Assembly: GCA_016791365.1 (NCBI GenBank)
Contig: JAEUMT010000036.1
Location: 1-64,000, forward strand
Reading direction: 5' to 3'
DNA: 64,000 nucleotides
Source: Hyphomonadaceae bacterium
Lineage (GTDB): Bacteria; Pseudomonadota; Alphaproteobacteria; Caulobacterales; Aquidulcibacteraceae
A program made the translations under genes and the position numbers. Below, piece after piece: positions 54,259 through 63,020 of the stretch. Each line of letters begins with the position of its first letter. Positions within the stretch are counted from its first letter, which is position 1. The notes under the pieces are model-generated. The model did no database searches, had not been told where the DNA came from, and saw nothing but the letters and a program-made list of their open reading frames with translations.

Positions 54259-55890
54259 TTAGCGACCTTGTGCCGTTCGCGCCGCACGGAATTCGCTGCT
54301 CTCATTCCATTGCGGCCACGCGTCGCTGTCGGCGACACCGCGTCCGACGGCGTAGAGCGCTTGCAGGTCCTGCGTCGCGCCGCTCATGTCCCAGTCGTCG
54401 CTGATTTCGTCATCCGGCTTGTGATAGGCGTTGGCGATGTAGGCCTCCGCCAGTTGGCGTGAGCGTTCGCGCCCGCCATTGACGAGATCATCGCCGGCGC
54501 CAGCGTAGAGAACCGGAACGCCGGTACGCGCCAGATTGAAGTGGTCGGAGCGATAAAAGCTGCCGCGCTCGGGATAGGTTTCCGGCGAGATCGTACGGTC
54601 TTGGCCGAGCAGAACCGTCGCGAGCGTATCTTGCAGGTCGTTTTGCCCGAACCCGACGACGCTCATATTGCGTGATGGCCCGACGGTGGACAGGCCATCC
54701 ATGTTGATCATCATCGCGGTGTTGCGCGGCTCGAAGATCTGATGCTCGCCGTAATATTGCGAACCTAGAAGACCGCTCTCTTCCGCCGTGAAGGCGATGA
54801 AGGCGACGCTGCGCTCCGGCGCGCCGTGGCGCTGATATTCGCGCGCAAGCTCGATAAGGCCGGCGACGCCGGTCGCGTTGTCGCGCGCGCCGTTGCAGAT
54901 ATCGTCGCCATCGACGGCCGTGCAGCGGCCGAGGTGATCCCAGTGCGCGCCGTAGAGCACCGCCTCTTGCGGACGTGCGCGGCCTGGTAGAACGCCGATC
55001 ACGTTGCGCGATGCGTGCCGCTCGATCGTTGTCTCCAGCGTCACCGATGCACGTTGGCGCAGTGATACCGGCGTGAAGCCACGGTTCTGCGCACGGGCGC
55101 GTTCGCGATCGAAATCGAGACCGGCGCGGGTGAAGAGTTCGCGCGCGACGCGGTTCGTGATCCAGCCCTCGACCTGCGCGCGGTCGGCGCCGTTGTCGGC
55201 GCGGGCGAGATCGTGCTGCGGGCCTGTCCAGGAGGAATTCACCACCGGCCATGGATAGGCAGCCGCGGCGTCTTCGTGGACGATCAATGCGCCGGCCGCG
55301 CCGCGGCGCGCCGCTTCTTCAAACTTGTAGGTCCAGCGACCGTAATAGGTCATGCGGCGGCCGCCGAAGCCGCGATCGTCGCCGGTGTCGAAGTCCGGAT
55401 CGTTGATCAGCATGACGATGACTTTGCCGCGCACGTCGACGCCGGCGAAATCGTCCCAGTTATTTTCAGGCGCGGTGACGCCGTAACCTACGAACACCAG
55501 TTCGGCGTTGCTGAGATCGATGCGCGGCGCGTTTTGCCGCTTGGTCCAGCCCACCCAATCCGCGCCGTAGGCGTAGGCGCTTGAGCCGACGCGCAGCGTT
55601 GGGTTGTTGGTGACTTCCGCCGTGGCAAGCGGGACGTCCTGCACCCAGTCGCCATTCACTCCGGGTTGCAGACCCGCCGCGGCGAAGGCGCGCGAAATAT
55701 AGGCGACGGTCAGCTCTTCGCCGTGTGTGCCAGGCGAGCGCCCTTCGTACTCGTCCGAGGCCAGCACGCGCACGTGCGAGACAAGCGCGTCGTGCGAGAG
55801 CGGCGCAGGGCCGGTCGCTGTGCCCGTTGTGGCGGTGGAGGAGGCGCACGCGGCCAATAGCGCCGCGGCGGCAAATCCGAGCTTCTTCAT
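54259..55890 (-). CDS. M28-family zinc peptidase lipoprotein
   Basis: A 543-residue exported peptidase. The N-terminus is a lipoprotein signal, MKKLGFAAAALLAACASST, with lipobox Cys. A PA-like insert (about residues 130-230) precedes the catalytic core. Metal and active-site motifs: YGAHWDHLGRC (His, Asp), NGARDNATGVAGLIELARE (bridging Asp), AFTAEESGLLGSQYYGEH (catalytic Glu, ligand Glu), INMDGLSTVG (Asp) and YRSDHFNLARTGVPVLY (His). It probably acts as an aminopeptidase in the periplasm. The in-frame TTG 12 bases upstream was rejected in favour of ATG 55890. The following 54105-54258 region holds only the family D repeats. Confidence 0.92.
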   Translation of the reverse strand: MKKLGFAAAALLAACASSTATTGTATGPAPLSHDALVSHVRVLASDEYEGRSPGTHGEELTVAYISRAFAAAGLQPGVNGDWVQDVPLATAEVTNNPTLRVGSSAYAYGADWVGWTKRQNAPRIDLSNAELVFVGYGVTAPENNWDDFAGVDVRGKVIVMLINDPDFDTGDDRGFGGRRMTYYGRWTYKFEEAARRGAAGALIVHEDAAAAYPWPVVNSSWTGPQHDLARADNGADRAQVEGWITNRVARELFTRAGLDFDRERARAQNRGFTPVSLRQRASVTLETTIERHASRNVIGVLPGRARPQEAVLYGAHWDHLGRCTAVDGDDICNGARDNATGVAGLIELAREYQRHGAPERSVAFIAFTAEESGLLGSQYYGEHQIFEPRNTAMMINMDGLSTVGPSRNMSVVGFGQNDLQDTLATVLLGQDRTISPETYPERGSFYRSDHFNLARTGVPVLYAGAGDDLVNGGRERSRQLAEAYIANAYHKPDDEISDDWDMSGATQDLQALYAVGRGVADSDAWPQWNESSEFRAARTAQGR

Positions 55891-55953
55891 GATCGTCCCC
55901 AAGGTCTCGCTTTTGGATTTAAAGACCGAAGCGGCGGCGTCAAACGAAGATCG

Positions 55954-56724
55954 TCAGGACGCCATCACGCCGCCGTCGATTATGATGGTCTGGCCTGTGA
56001 CGAATGCGCCCGCCTTCGACGCCAACAAGACAGCCATGCCTGCGATCTCATCGGGCTGGCCGATCCGTTTGAGCGCCGCGCGCTGGGTGGAGGCCTTGAG
56101 GATATCGGGGTTTTCCCACAGCGCCTTGGCGAAGTCGGTTTGCACCAGGCCAGGCGCAATGGTGTTGACGCGCACGTTGTCGGCGCCGAACTCGACCGCG
56201 AGATTGCGTGCGAGCTGCATGTCGGCGGCTTTTGAAATGTCGTAGGCGCCGATGACAGGCGAGCCCTTCAAGCCGCCAACCGACGAGATGATGATGATCG
56301 CGCCATCCTTGCGCGCGCGCATTTGCGGCGCACACATGTTGATCAGCCAATGGTTGGAGATGATGTTGTTCTGCAGGATTTTCGTGAACTGATCGTCGCT
56401 GATACCGCTCATTGGCCCAAAGTAGGGGTTCGACGCGGCGTTGCAGATGCAGATGTCAATCTTGCCGAACGCGCGATTGGTTTCATCGACGAGATTTTGC
56501 AGCGCCTCCTTCGCGGCGATATTGCAGGCAACCGAAATCGCCGCTTTCCGGCCCACGGTGTCATTGATCTCCGCGACGGCCGCTTCGCAGGCGTCCGCTT
56601 TCCGCGACGACACAACGACATTGGCGCCGTGTTCCGCCAGTCGCAGCGCGATCTGCTTGCCGATGCCGCGCGAGGAGCCTGTGACGATGGCGCTCTTGCC
56701 TGAGAGATCGAACAAATTGGCCAT
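55954..56724 (-). CDS. Short-chain dehydrogenase/reductase
   Basis: A 256-residue classical SDR. The cofactor motif TGSSRGIGKQIALRLAEHG (Gly16-Gly22) and the Ser/Tyr/Lys catalytic set (Ser147, Tyr161, Lys165 in IGAYDISKAA) are complete. The CNAASNPYFGPM region resembles enzymes close to human DHRS4. The ending TGQTIIIDGG is standard. Substrate unknown. The ATG 56724 begins the domain; a long upstream frame overlaps the divergent TPR gene and is rejected. Confidence 0.93.
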   Translation of the reverse strand: MANLFDLSGKSAIVTGSSRGIGKQIALRLAEHGANVVVSSRKADACEAAVAEINDTVGRKAAISVACNIAAKEALQNLVDETNRAFGKIDICICNAASNPYFGPMSGISDDQFTKILQNNIISNHWLINMCAPQMRARKDGAIIIISSVGGLKGSPVIGAYDISKAADMQLARNLAVEFGADNVRVNTIAPGLVQTDFAKALWENPDILKASTQRAALKRIGQPDEIAGMAVLLASKAGAFVTGQTIIIDGGVMAS

Positions 56725-56804
56725 CGCCGCGCTCCCTGTTATGTGGAGGCAGTCTAGGCAGGCCTCCGACGGCCGGTCCAGACCGACTTTGAGGAGGGCG
56801 GGTG

Positions 56805-57728
56805 ATGCGCGGGATTTGGCTCGCTGGTGCGATGTTGGCCGTGGCGCTGGGCGCCTGCGGACGCCAAAGCGCCGAGGTGGATGATATCGGCGCGTGCATG
56901 GCGGCGGAAGAAGCCGAGGCCAAGATCGAAGCATGTACGGTCGCGACGCAAAACCAGGAGCTGACGCCGGAGCAACGCTCGCTGGCTTTCAGCACACGCG
57001 CCGATGCGCAGGATGAAGCGGGCGATGTGACGGCGGCGTTGCGCGACTACGGCGCCGCGCTTGAGCTGGACGAGGAAAATCCAGCGGCGTTGCTTGGCCG
57101 CGGACGGATCCTGTTGGCGAGCGGTCAACTCGATGCTGCCGAGCCGGTGTTGCGGCGCGCCGTTGAACTGAACCAACTCGGCGAGGCCAACCAATTGCTC
57201 GGGCAGATCGCGGTTCGCCGCGGCGAGTTCTCCGAAGCAATCACGCTCTTCAATGCGGCGCTCGACCACGAACCGCGTTCCGCGGTGGCGCTCGCGGGGC
57301 GCGCACGCGCCAAGCAGCGGCTGGGCGATATCGAGGGCGCGGCCAATGATTATAGCGCCGCCATTCGCGCCGATGACCATTTGGCCGAGGCGCGCGCCGG
57401 GCGGTGCTGGCTCGATCTGAATGAGGGGCGCGAGTTCGAGCGCGCGCGTCGGGACGCGGACGCCGCTGTCGCGGCCAACCCGAACTATGTCGAAGGTCAA
57501 CTTTGCCGCGGCGTGCTGCAATTGCGCGAGAGCCAATGGGCCGAAGCGAAGGCGTCGTTCGATGCGGCGTTGGCGGTTGAGTCAGGCAATCCGATCGCGC
57601 TTTTCGGGCGCGGCGTGGCGCGCCGGCGCAGCGGCGATCGCGATGGCACCGAGGATATGAATCAGGCCCGCGATTTCGATGGCAATATCGGCGCTCAGTT
57701 CGATAAGTTTGGCGTGCGCACCTACTAG
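56805..57728 (+). CDS. TPR-repeat lipoprotein
   Basis: A 307-residue exported protein with lipoprotein signal (MRGIWLAGAMLAVALGACGR, lipobox Cys). The mature part has seven or eight TPR motifs from about residue 55 to 290, for example DVTAALRDYGAALELDEENP, GEFSEAITLFNAALDHEPRS and SQWAEAKASFDAALAVESGN, so it is a scaffold in the periplasm or envelope. GAGGAGGG precedes the ATG; a GTG lies three bases earlier. It is convergent with the HAD gene, overlapping its end by four bases. Confidence 0.83.
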   Translation: MRGIWLAGAMLAVALGACGRQSAEVDDIGACMAAEEAEAKIEACTVATQNQELTPEQRSLAFSTRADAQDEAGDVTAALRDYGAALELDEENPAALLGRGRILLASGQLDAAEPVLRRAVELNQLGEANQLLGQIAVRRGEFSEAITLFNAALDHEPRSAVALAGRARAKQRLGDIEGAANDYSAAIRADDHLAEARAGRCWLDLNEGREFERARRDADAAVAANPNYVEGQLCRGVLQLRESQWAEAKASFDAALAVESGNPIALFGRGVARRRSGDRDGTEDMNQARDFDGNIGAQFDKFGVRTY

Positions 57729-58579
57729 GCGAGCGCCGCCATGGCGTACGTTGCGCGTGCATTCTCGGCTGCCAGCGCGGCGTCGACTTTCGCCGGATCG
57801 AGCGTGCCGTTGGTCTGCAGCGCGACGCCGTGAATGCCGGCGGCGATGAAGAGCACGTCGAGGCCTTGCGCGTTGGCGCCCAGGATATCGGTAACGACTC
57901 CGTCGCCGATACACAAAATGCGGCGCGCCTCGATGTCGCGCCCGGCGAGTGTGGCCATCTCTTTGCGCGCGAGATCGTAGATTGGCGCGTACGGTTTTCC
58001 GGCCATGATCACCTTGCCGCCGATCGCTTCGTAGTCGCGCGCGATGGCGCCGGCGCACCAGATCATGCGGTCGCCGTACTGCACTACAATGTCCGGGTTG
58101 GCGCAGATGAGGTCGAGGCCGCGCGCCCGCGCGTCGCCGAGAGTCTCGGCGTAGTCGGCGGGGGTCTCGTCGTCGCGATTGAGCCCGGAGATGGCGAAGA
58201 ACGCCGCTTCGGTTAACGGCGCCTGCGCAAGACCAAGGCCTTCCCAGAGCGTGCTGTCGTAATCGTCCGGCCCGATCTTGAACATCGGCCCCGGCGCGCG
58301 CGCGCTCAGTTCGGCGCGGATGGCGTCGCCCGAGGTGACGATCGCGTCCCACGCATCGCGCGGCACGCCGGCGCGATCGAGTTGGCCGGGTATCGGCCCG
58401 CGCGGTTTCGGCACGTTGGTGATCAGGATGACGTGTGTGCCGAGGGCCTTGAGCCGCTGCAGCGCCGCGCAGGCGGCGGGGTAGGCGGTGCGGCCATTGT
58501 GCAGGACGCCCCATACGTCGCAGAACACCGCGTCGTAGCGATCGGCGATGTCATCGATGCTGTTGATGATCCGTGTCAC
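57725..58579 (-). CDS. HAD-superfamily hydrolase, class IIA (NagD/TIGR01459-like)
   Basis: A 284-residue phosphatase-like protein. Motif I is FCDVWGVLHNGRTAYPAA (nucleophile Asp in DVWG), motif II ILITNVPKPRG, motif III Lys in AGKPYAPIYDLA and motif IV ILCIGDGVVTDILGANAQGL. The DVWGVLHNG form is the signature of a proteobacterial subfamily with unknown substrate. Its start overlaps the stop of the uridine kinase-like gene by four bases, indicating a coupled pair; a role in nucleotide metabolism is inference. Confidence 0.9.
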   Translation of the reverse strand: MTRIINSIDDIADRYDAVFCDVWGVLHNGRTAYPAACAALQRLKALGTHVILITNVPKPRGPIPGQLDRAGVPRDAWDAIVTSGDAIRAELSARAPGPMFKIGPDDYDSTLWEGLGLAQAPLTEAAFFAISGLNRDDETPADYAETLGDARARGLDLICANPDIVVQYGDRMIWCAGAIARDYEAIGGKVIMAGKPYAPIYDLARKEMATLAGRDIEARRILCIGDGVVTDILGANAQGLDVLFIAAGIHGVALQTNGTLDPAKVDAALAAENARATYAMAALA

Positions 58580-59187
58580 TTCAGACGCTCCGCGATAGTG
58601 GCGGCGCTGGCGTCCGCGTGATCCGGGCCGGCATCGTAAGGGCAGACGAGCACGATGTCCGCGCGTGCGCGTTGCGGCTCGACATAGGTCTCGTGCATTT
58701 GCCGCACATGATTGAAAAATTGCGCCATCACCGAACGCGGCGTGCGCCCGCGTTCGTCAATATCGCGCACCATGCGCCGGCCGAGGCGTAGCGCTTCGTC
58801 GGCGTGCATGAAGACGCTGACATCGAAGATATCGCGCAGTTCCGCCGCTTCGAGCAGGTGGATGCCTTCGACGATGACATAATCGGCTTGGACGATGCGC
58901 TCCACTTCTGGCGTGCGGCGATGGGTGACAAGATCATAGACCGGCTTATCGAAGGCCGCGCCGCTCTTGGCTAGCGCGAGATGATCGCGCAACAGGCTGT
59001 GCTCCTTGGTGGACGGCAGATCGAAATTGTACGTGGCGGGATCGAAGCCGGACACCGTCGATGAACAGCGATAATAGTCGTCCTCGGCGATGACGATTGC
59101 GCCGGTCCCGAGTCGCCGGGCAAGCGCGCGCGCGACAGTGGTCTTGCCGGCGCCCGATCCACCGGTGATGGCGATGAGTTTCGTCAT
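58576..59187 (-). CDS. udk: Uridine kinase-like P-loop kinase
   Basis: A 203-residue kinase. The Walker A loop is ITGGSGAGKTTVARALA, and AEDDYYRCSS with FDPATYNFDLP matches the substrate-binding region of uridine/phosphoribulokinase family enzymes. YVIVEGIHLLEAAELRDIFD and VRDIDERGRTPRSVMAQFFN follow, the usual lid arginines. It likely phosphorylates uridine or cytidine. It is coupled to the HAD gene. Confidence 0.88.
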   Translation of the reverse strand: MTKLIAITGGSGAGKTTVARALARRLGTGAIVIAEDDYYRCSSTVSGFDPATYNFDLPSTKEHSLLRDHLALAKSGAAFDKPVYDLVTHRRTPEVERIVQADYVIVEGIHLLEAAELRDIFDVSVFMHADEALRLGRRMVRDIDERGRTPRSVMAQFFNHVRQMHETYVEPQRARADIVLVCPYDAGPDHADASAATIAERLK

Positions 59188-59262
59188 TGGCTGCTAGGTG
59201 CAGAGCGCCTGTGCAAATTGCAAGCGCTGGCGTGCAGGTGCGGGCGTGCTAATCTTGATGTC

Positions 59263-60216
59263 ATGAAATATGTGCTCGACAGGATGGTCGTCACGATGCG
59301 CGATCGAGGCGATGATATCAGTCTGATCGATGCGATTTCCAACTGGTTCTATGAGATACACGAGGAAATTGGCCGCGTAGAGATCGAGCCACGCTGCCGC
59401 GCTATCGGTAAGATGATGATGTTCGAGGGGCCGGTCAGCAACGGCGGCATCGAATCTTACGTGTCACTCTATGGCTGGTCGGAGAACGACGCGGATGACA
59501 TTTTGGCGGGCTATACCCTCATCAACTCGCCGAAGCGCGCTGCGGCATTCTTGCGCGTGCGCGAGATCATGTCGGCGACGACTGAGCTCGAACGGCGAGG
59601 CATGGCGAGCCGACAGGGGTTTATGGACATCGGCTCCGGCAAGCCGAACGAGGAGCTGAATGCCGAAGTCGAGAAGTTCTATCGCTTGGACGAAGAGGAC
59701 GGTGACGTTCATACGCTGACGCTGCGCTATCTGCGTCGGCATGGGCTGATCAAGATTGTGCTATCCGATGCGGGGATCGACCGCGAACGCGAAGCGATTA
59801 TGGCGCGCAGCCCGTGGTATGCGGCGCTGGAAGCGCATCGGGCCGAGCAGAGCGCGCGAAATCAAGAAAGCGCGCGATTGCGAGGTGATGTGATCACGCA
59901 GCTAGCGAAGCTTGCAAGCCTTCGCGTGAATTTATCTTCTGGCTATGGGGTGCGGACCGCCGACGAAATTCCGAAGGCGGGCTACGTACACGGCATCATC
60001 ACGCCGTTTGATGCGAACGTCGACCCTGTGCCGAAAACGGTTCACGTAACAGAGGACGGTGTCTCGCGACGCTACGCTCTGCTCGGCGAAGTGATCTACT
60101 ACGAGGACGGAGATCGCGGTGTGCTGGCGCGGCACCCGGATGGCGAGGTGCTCGCCGAAGTCGCCGTCAAACCCGGATCGACAAATTTCCAGCCGAACTG
60201 GAAGCTGCCTAGCTGA
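59263..60216 (+). CDS. DUF4375 (DMP19-like) N-terminal protein with extra C-terminal domain
   Basis: A 317-residue cytosolic protein. Residues about 15-115 resemble DUF4375: AISNWFYEIHEEIGRVEIEP, then FEGPVSNGGIESYVSLYGWS (the NGG signature) and DILAGYTLINSPKRAAAFLR. A helical linker (about 115-215) and a separate C-terminal domain of 100 residues (from about AKLASLRVNLSSGYGVR) have no match I recognise. GC looks lower than in neighbouring core genes, suggesting an acquired gene. DUF4375 proteins are found next to immunity or toxin genes in some bacteria, but no partner is seen here. It is convergent with tipF, overlapping by eight bases. Confidence 0.7.
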   Translation: MKYVLDRMVVTMRDRGDDISLIDAISNWFYEIHEEIGRVEIEPRCRAIGKMMMFEGPVSNGGIESYVSLYGWSENDADDILAGYTLINSPKRAAAFLRVREIMSATTELERRGMASRQGFMDIGSGKPNEELNAEVEKFYRLDEEDGDVHTLTLRYLRRHGLIKIVLSDAGIDREREAIMARSPWYAALEAHRAEQSARNQESARLRGDVITQLAKLASLRVNLSSGYGVRTADEIPKAGYVHGIITPFDANVDPVPKTVHVTEDGVSRRYALLGEVIYYEDGDRGVLARHPDGEVLAEVAVKPGSTNFQPNWKLPS

Positions 60217-61507
60217 CGCGGCCCGCGTGCTTGAGGAAGAACTCGCGTGGCGGCGCGGTCTCCTCCATCAGGCTCTCTTTGATCGCGCGCGGCGCGCCGA
60301 AGAGGTGACCCTGTGCGTAGGGCACGTCGAGGTCGAGCACTTCGAGCACAGAATCCTCCGACTCGATGCGTTCGGCGATCAAGTCGATGCCGTAGCGCTG
60401 GAACACCGCCGCAATATCCGATGCGGAAATCTCGCGCGTAATCGCCGAGCGCGGGCGCATGCCGCGATTGACGATCTGATCGGTCAAGATGCCGGCCGCC
60501 ACTTTCACGTAGCGCACGCCGGAGCGTTCAAGGTCAGGCAGGTCGATTTCGGTGTTGGTGACGCGGTCGATGGAGAAACGGAAGCCGAGGTCGACAAGCT
60601 TTGCCATGGCGCGCGCTTCGATCGACGTGCGGTTTTCGTAGGAATCCTGCGGGATTTCAAAAATCACGCTGCCTGCCAGGTCGCGGTTCTCGCGCATGAA
60701 GTCGAGGAACTGCGGGAAGAAGTGCTCGTCCGCCAAGGCAGCGGGCGCAAGATTGCAGAAAATTCCAATGCGGCGATCCTGCTTCATCAATTTGCGCACG
60801 ATCTGCACGCAGCGGAACAGCAGGACGTTGTCGATCGTGCCCATGAGGCCGGCCTGCTCGGCCGCCGGAATAAATTCCGTCGGGAGAATGAGGCGTCCGC
60901 TGGCGTCCTTGAGGCGGGTGAAGCCTTCGTAGAATGCGGTCTTGCGCTGCGGCAATTGCACGATTGGTTGCAGGTGCAGCTCGACGCGGTTCTCCATCAG
61001 GGCTTCGCGCACGAGATCCATCGGTCCGCGCGCGGCGGTCGGGTTGATTGCCGTGATGTTGCCGGCGCTTTGTAGCGTGCCGAGGCGCGCATCCATGGCG
61101 GCGCCGAGCTTATCGACGATTTGATCGATCAGCTTCAGTTCGATCGGCGCATTGCTTGAAGTGGACGCGGCAATTTGCGGTTGCTGCGGCGGCGCGCCGA
61201 ACGCGATCTGTGTTTCCATTTGGTCGAGGCGCGTCTGCACGGCGTCGATGTCGGCCGCGACTTCGCGATGCGCGACGCGCAGGCGATCCATGTCGATCTT
61301 GATCTTCTTTTCGGCCTGACCAATCCGGCCGGCCGCCGCGCTCGCGGAGATGCCCGCGTGCGTCACGGCGCATGCCGAGAAGAGTGCGATGCCGCCCAGG
61401 ATCGACGAGCCCAGGTCCTGGCCGCCGACCTGGTTCAGCGCGAGCCCCACGGTGAGTGAGACCATCGCGTAGGCCGCGTAGAGCAGGATGTGCGTGATGA
61501 TGGGCAT
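60209..61507 (-). CDS. tipF: Degenerate EAL-domain protein, TipF-like flagellar factor
   Basis: A 432-residue protein. Two membrane helices (IITHILLYAAYAMVSLTVGL, and LGSSILGGIALFSACAVTHA), a coiled coil (about residues 62-100) and an EAL domain (about 165-425) give the architecture of Caulobacter TipF. EAL motifs are partly kept: YEGFTRL for ExLxR, CNLAPAAL, FEIPQ, KVAAG with Lys, AERIES and QGHLFGAP. But DDFGTG is replaced by SIDRVTN, losing one metal-binding Asp, so phosphodiesterase activity is unlikely while c-di-GMP binding may remain. TipF helps place the flagellum; the present match is by architecture and the gene name is moderate confidence. Confidence 0.8.
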   Translation of the reverse strand: MPIITHILLYAAYAMVSLTVGLALNQVGGQDLGSSILGGIALFSACAVTHAGISASAAAGRIGQAEKKIKIDMDRLRVAHREVAADIDAVQTRLDQMETQIAFGAPPQQPQIAASTSSNAPIELKLIDQIVDKLGAAMDARLGTLQSAGNITAINPTAARGPMDLVREALMENRVELHLQPIVQLPQRKTAFYEGFTRLKDASGRLILPTEFIPAAEQAGLMGTIDNVLLFRCVQIVRKLMKQDRRIGIFCNLAPAALADEHFFPQFLDFMRENRDLAGSVIFEIPQDSYENRTSIEARAMAKLVDLGFRFSIDRVTNTEIDLPDLERSGVRYVKVAAGILTDQIVNRGMRPRSAITREISASDIAAVFQRYGIDLIAERIESEDSVLEVLDLDVPYAQGHLFGAPRAIKESLMEETAPPREFFLKHAGRVS

Positions 61508-61586
61508 TATTTGCCGTTCCGAATCTCTGGTTCTCCATGGGACCGGCGCCCTGGTTGCCAGGGCCTTAACCATCGCGCTTTGCCGC

Positions 61587-61623
61587 TTGACAGAATTATT
61601 GTAATACGATAATTGATTATCGT
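61587..61623 (+). promoter_or_regulatory. Promoter with operator palindrome for the DUF2975-HTH operon
   Basis: A -35 element TTGACA (61587-61592), a 17-base spacer, and a -10-like TAATTG (61610-61615). A perfect 18-base palindrome ACGATAATTGATTATCGT (61606-61623) overlaps the -10 and is strikingly AT-rich in this genome. The operon it faces ends with an XRE-type regulator, so autorepression is likely. The palindrome has 8-base arms and a two-base centre. An additional related ATTAT/ATAAT pair begins at 61595. Confidence 0.7.
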
Positions 61624-61644
61624 CTTACTTGAGGGTGTTCCCGA

Positions 61645-62178
61645 ATGACTGAAGCCGCACTCGCGCCGCTCCAGCGCGCGCAGCAACTTGCCGGAGGCGC
61701 CGCTACGGCAGCCGTCGTTGGCGCCGTCCTGATTGCGATGGCCGCCGTGGCCGAAGGCGCGTCGCCCGCTTTGGCGGCGCTCGCCAACCACGAGGTCACG
61801 TTTGATCTGCCGGGCGCGCTCGCGGTGCTGCGGGCGTTCGGGCTGTTCTGGGTGCTGGCGTTGCCGAGCTTCTTCATGGCCGGCGCGCTGCTCGACCTCA
61901 GCAAGGTGCTGGACGAATACGGCAAGGGGCAGTTCTTCACGCTGAAAGCCAGCGCCGGCGTGCGCAAAGCCGCCGAAGGCGCGCTCTGGGCGCTTGGTTT
62001 CAAGATCGTCGGCTCGCCCACGATCTATGCATGGATCACGCAAGAGGGTCGCGGCTTCGAATGGCATATGGAGCCGTTCGATCTTGGCCTTATCGGCTTC
62101 GCGGCGTTCGTGGCGGTGCTTGGGCGCGTGCTCGAAGCGGCTGCGAAAATCAAACAAGAGAACGATGAGATCGTCTGA
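61645..62178 (+). CDS. DUF2975-like membrane protein 1
   Basis: A 177-residue protein with four predicted membrane helices (first near residues 17-37, second around 60-85) and a C-terminal stretch LGRVLEAAAKIKQENDEIV, the typical end of DUF2975 proteins. The family is usually encoded beside a small XRE regulator, exactly as here. The role is unknown; membrane stress or toxin-like functions have been suggested for relatives. Start ATG 61645 has GAGGG upstream. Its stop overlaps the next ATG by one base. Confidence 0.8.
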   Translation: MTEAALAPLQRAQQLAGGAATAAVVGAVLIAMAAVAEGASPALAALANHEVTFDLPGALAVLRAFGLFWVLALPSFFMAGALLDLSKVLDEYGKGQFFTLKASAGVRKAAEGALWALGFKIVGSPTIYAWITQEGRGFEWHMEPFDLGLIGFAAFVAVLGRVLEAAAKIKQENDEIV

Positions 62179-62696
62179 TGAGTAAAGCAGATATCCGTAT
62201 TCAAAAGGCGCGCGCGCAAGCCGGGCAGATGCGCGTGATGGGCGCGGTGCTGATCCCAATGCTCGCGGCGGCGATCGGATTGCCGTTGATCGGTGAGGTG
62301 TACCTCGTATCATTCGAACCTGCGCCATGGGCGGTTGAAGTCGGCGCGCCGTCCGCGGTCTTGATCAAGCTTCTGAGCTATGCGCCTGCCATGGCGGCGG
62401 CTGCCGCTGTCGTTATGCTGCAGCCTGCACTCGTCGAATATCATGAAGGCCGGTTCGTCTCCGACAAAGCCAGCGCCGCGTTTCAACTCGCGGGTATCTG
62501 GGCGCTTGCGGCGTTCTTCTTGAAGCTGCTTGTTGCTCCGCTCGTGATCTCTTTGCTGGGCGGGGCGCCGTTCACATGGCGCTTCGATCCGCTGGACATC
62601 GCGCTGATGGTATTTGCCGCTTCCGTTATGATGATTGGCGGCGTGCTTGATGCGGCGGTGGCTGCGCTCAAAGCCGAGAACGATCAGATCGTGTGA
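62178..62696 (+). CDS. DUF2975-like membrane protein 2
   Basis: A 172-residue paralogue-like partner of the preceding protein: it has the same ending, MMIGGVLDAAVAALKAENDQIV-like region, and four hydrophobic segments. An Arg/Gln-rich N-terminus (SKADIRIQKARAQAGQMR) is cytosolic. Its start overlaps the first gene's stop and its TGA overlaps the HTH gene start, so the three genes are fully coupled. Having two such proteins is less common than one. Confidence 0.78.
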   Translation: MSKADIRIQKARAQAGQMRVMGAVLIPMLAAAIGLPLIGEVYLVSFEPAPWAVEVGAPSAVLIKLLSYAPAMAAAAAVVMLQPALVEYHEGRFVSDKASAAFQLAGIWALAAFFLKLLVAPLVISLLGGAPFTWRFDPLDIALMVFAASVMMIGGVLDAAVAALKAENDQIV

Positions 62697-62932
62697 TGCT
62701 GCGGATCGTGGTCACCCTCGATGTGATGCTTGCGCGCCGCAAGATGAAGTCGAAAGACTTGGCCGAGCGCGTGGGCATTACGGAAGCGAACCTGTCGCTG
62801 CTGCGCACCGGCAAGGTGAAGGGCGTGCGGTTCGAAACGCTGGCGAAGATTTGCGAAGTGCTGGAGTGCAAGCCTTCGGATTTGCTGGATGTGGAAGAGG
62901 GCGTGGCGGTGAGTGAGGGCGGGGACGTCTAG
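62696..62932 (+). CDS. XRE-family small HTH regulator (YozG-like)
   Basis: A 78-residue DNA-binding protein. The HTH is SKDLAERVGITEANLSLLRT, followed by VKGVRFETLAKICEVLECKP SDLLDVEEG, a standard Cro/CI pattern for regulators paired with DUF2975 genes. The ATG 62696 overlaps the previous TGA; the GTG three bases upstream is also in frame. It probably binds the palindrome at 61606-61623 to control its own operon. Confidence 0.88.
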   Translation: MLRIVVTLDVMLARRKMKSKDLAERVGITEANLSLLRTGKVKGVRFETLAKICEVLECKPSDLLDVEEGVAVSEGGDV

Positions 62933-62937
62933 CATCA

Positions 62938-63014
62938 CCCATTCCCGGGGCGAGGCGGAGCCGAGAGCCCGGGACCCGGCTCGCACCCCGGCCTTCGCCG
63001 GGGTCGCGTCCGGG
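62938..63014. repeat. Dispersed palindromic repeat, family C (second copy)
   Basis: CCCATTCCCGGGG, then CCCGGGACCCGG, and CCCCGGCCTTCGCCGGGG, related to 15741-15865. It sits between the HTH gene and the TauE/SafE gene stops. Hairpins could terminate both transcripts. Confidence 0.75.
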
Positions 63015-63020
63015 AAGCGC

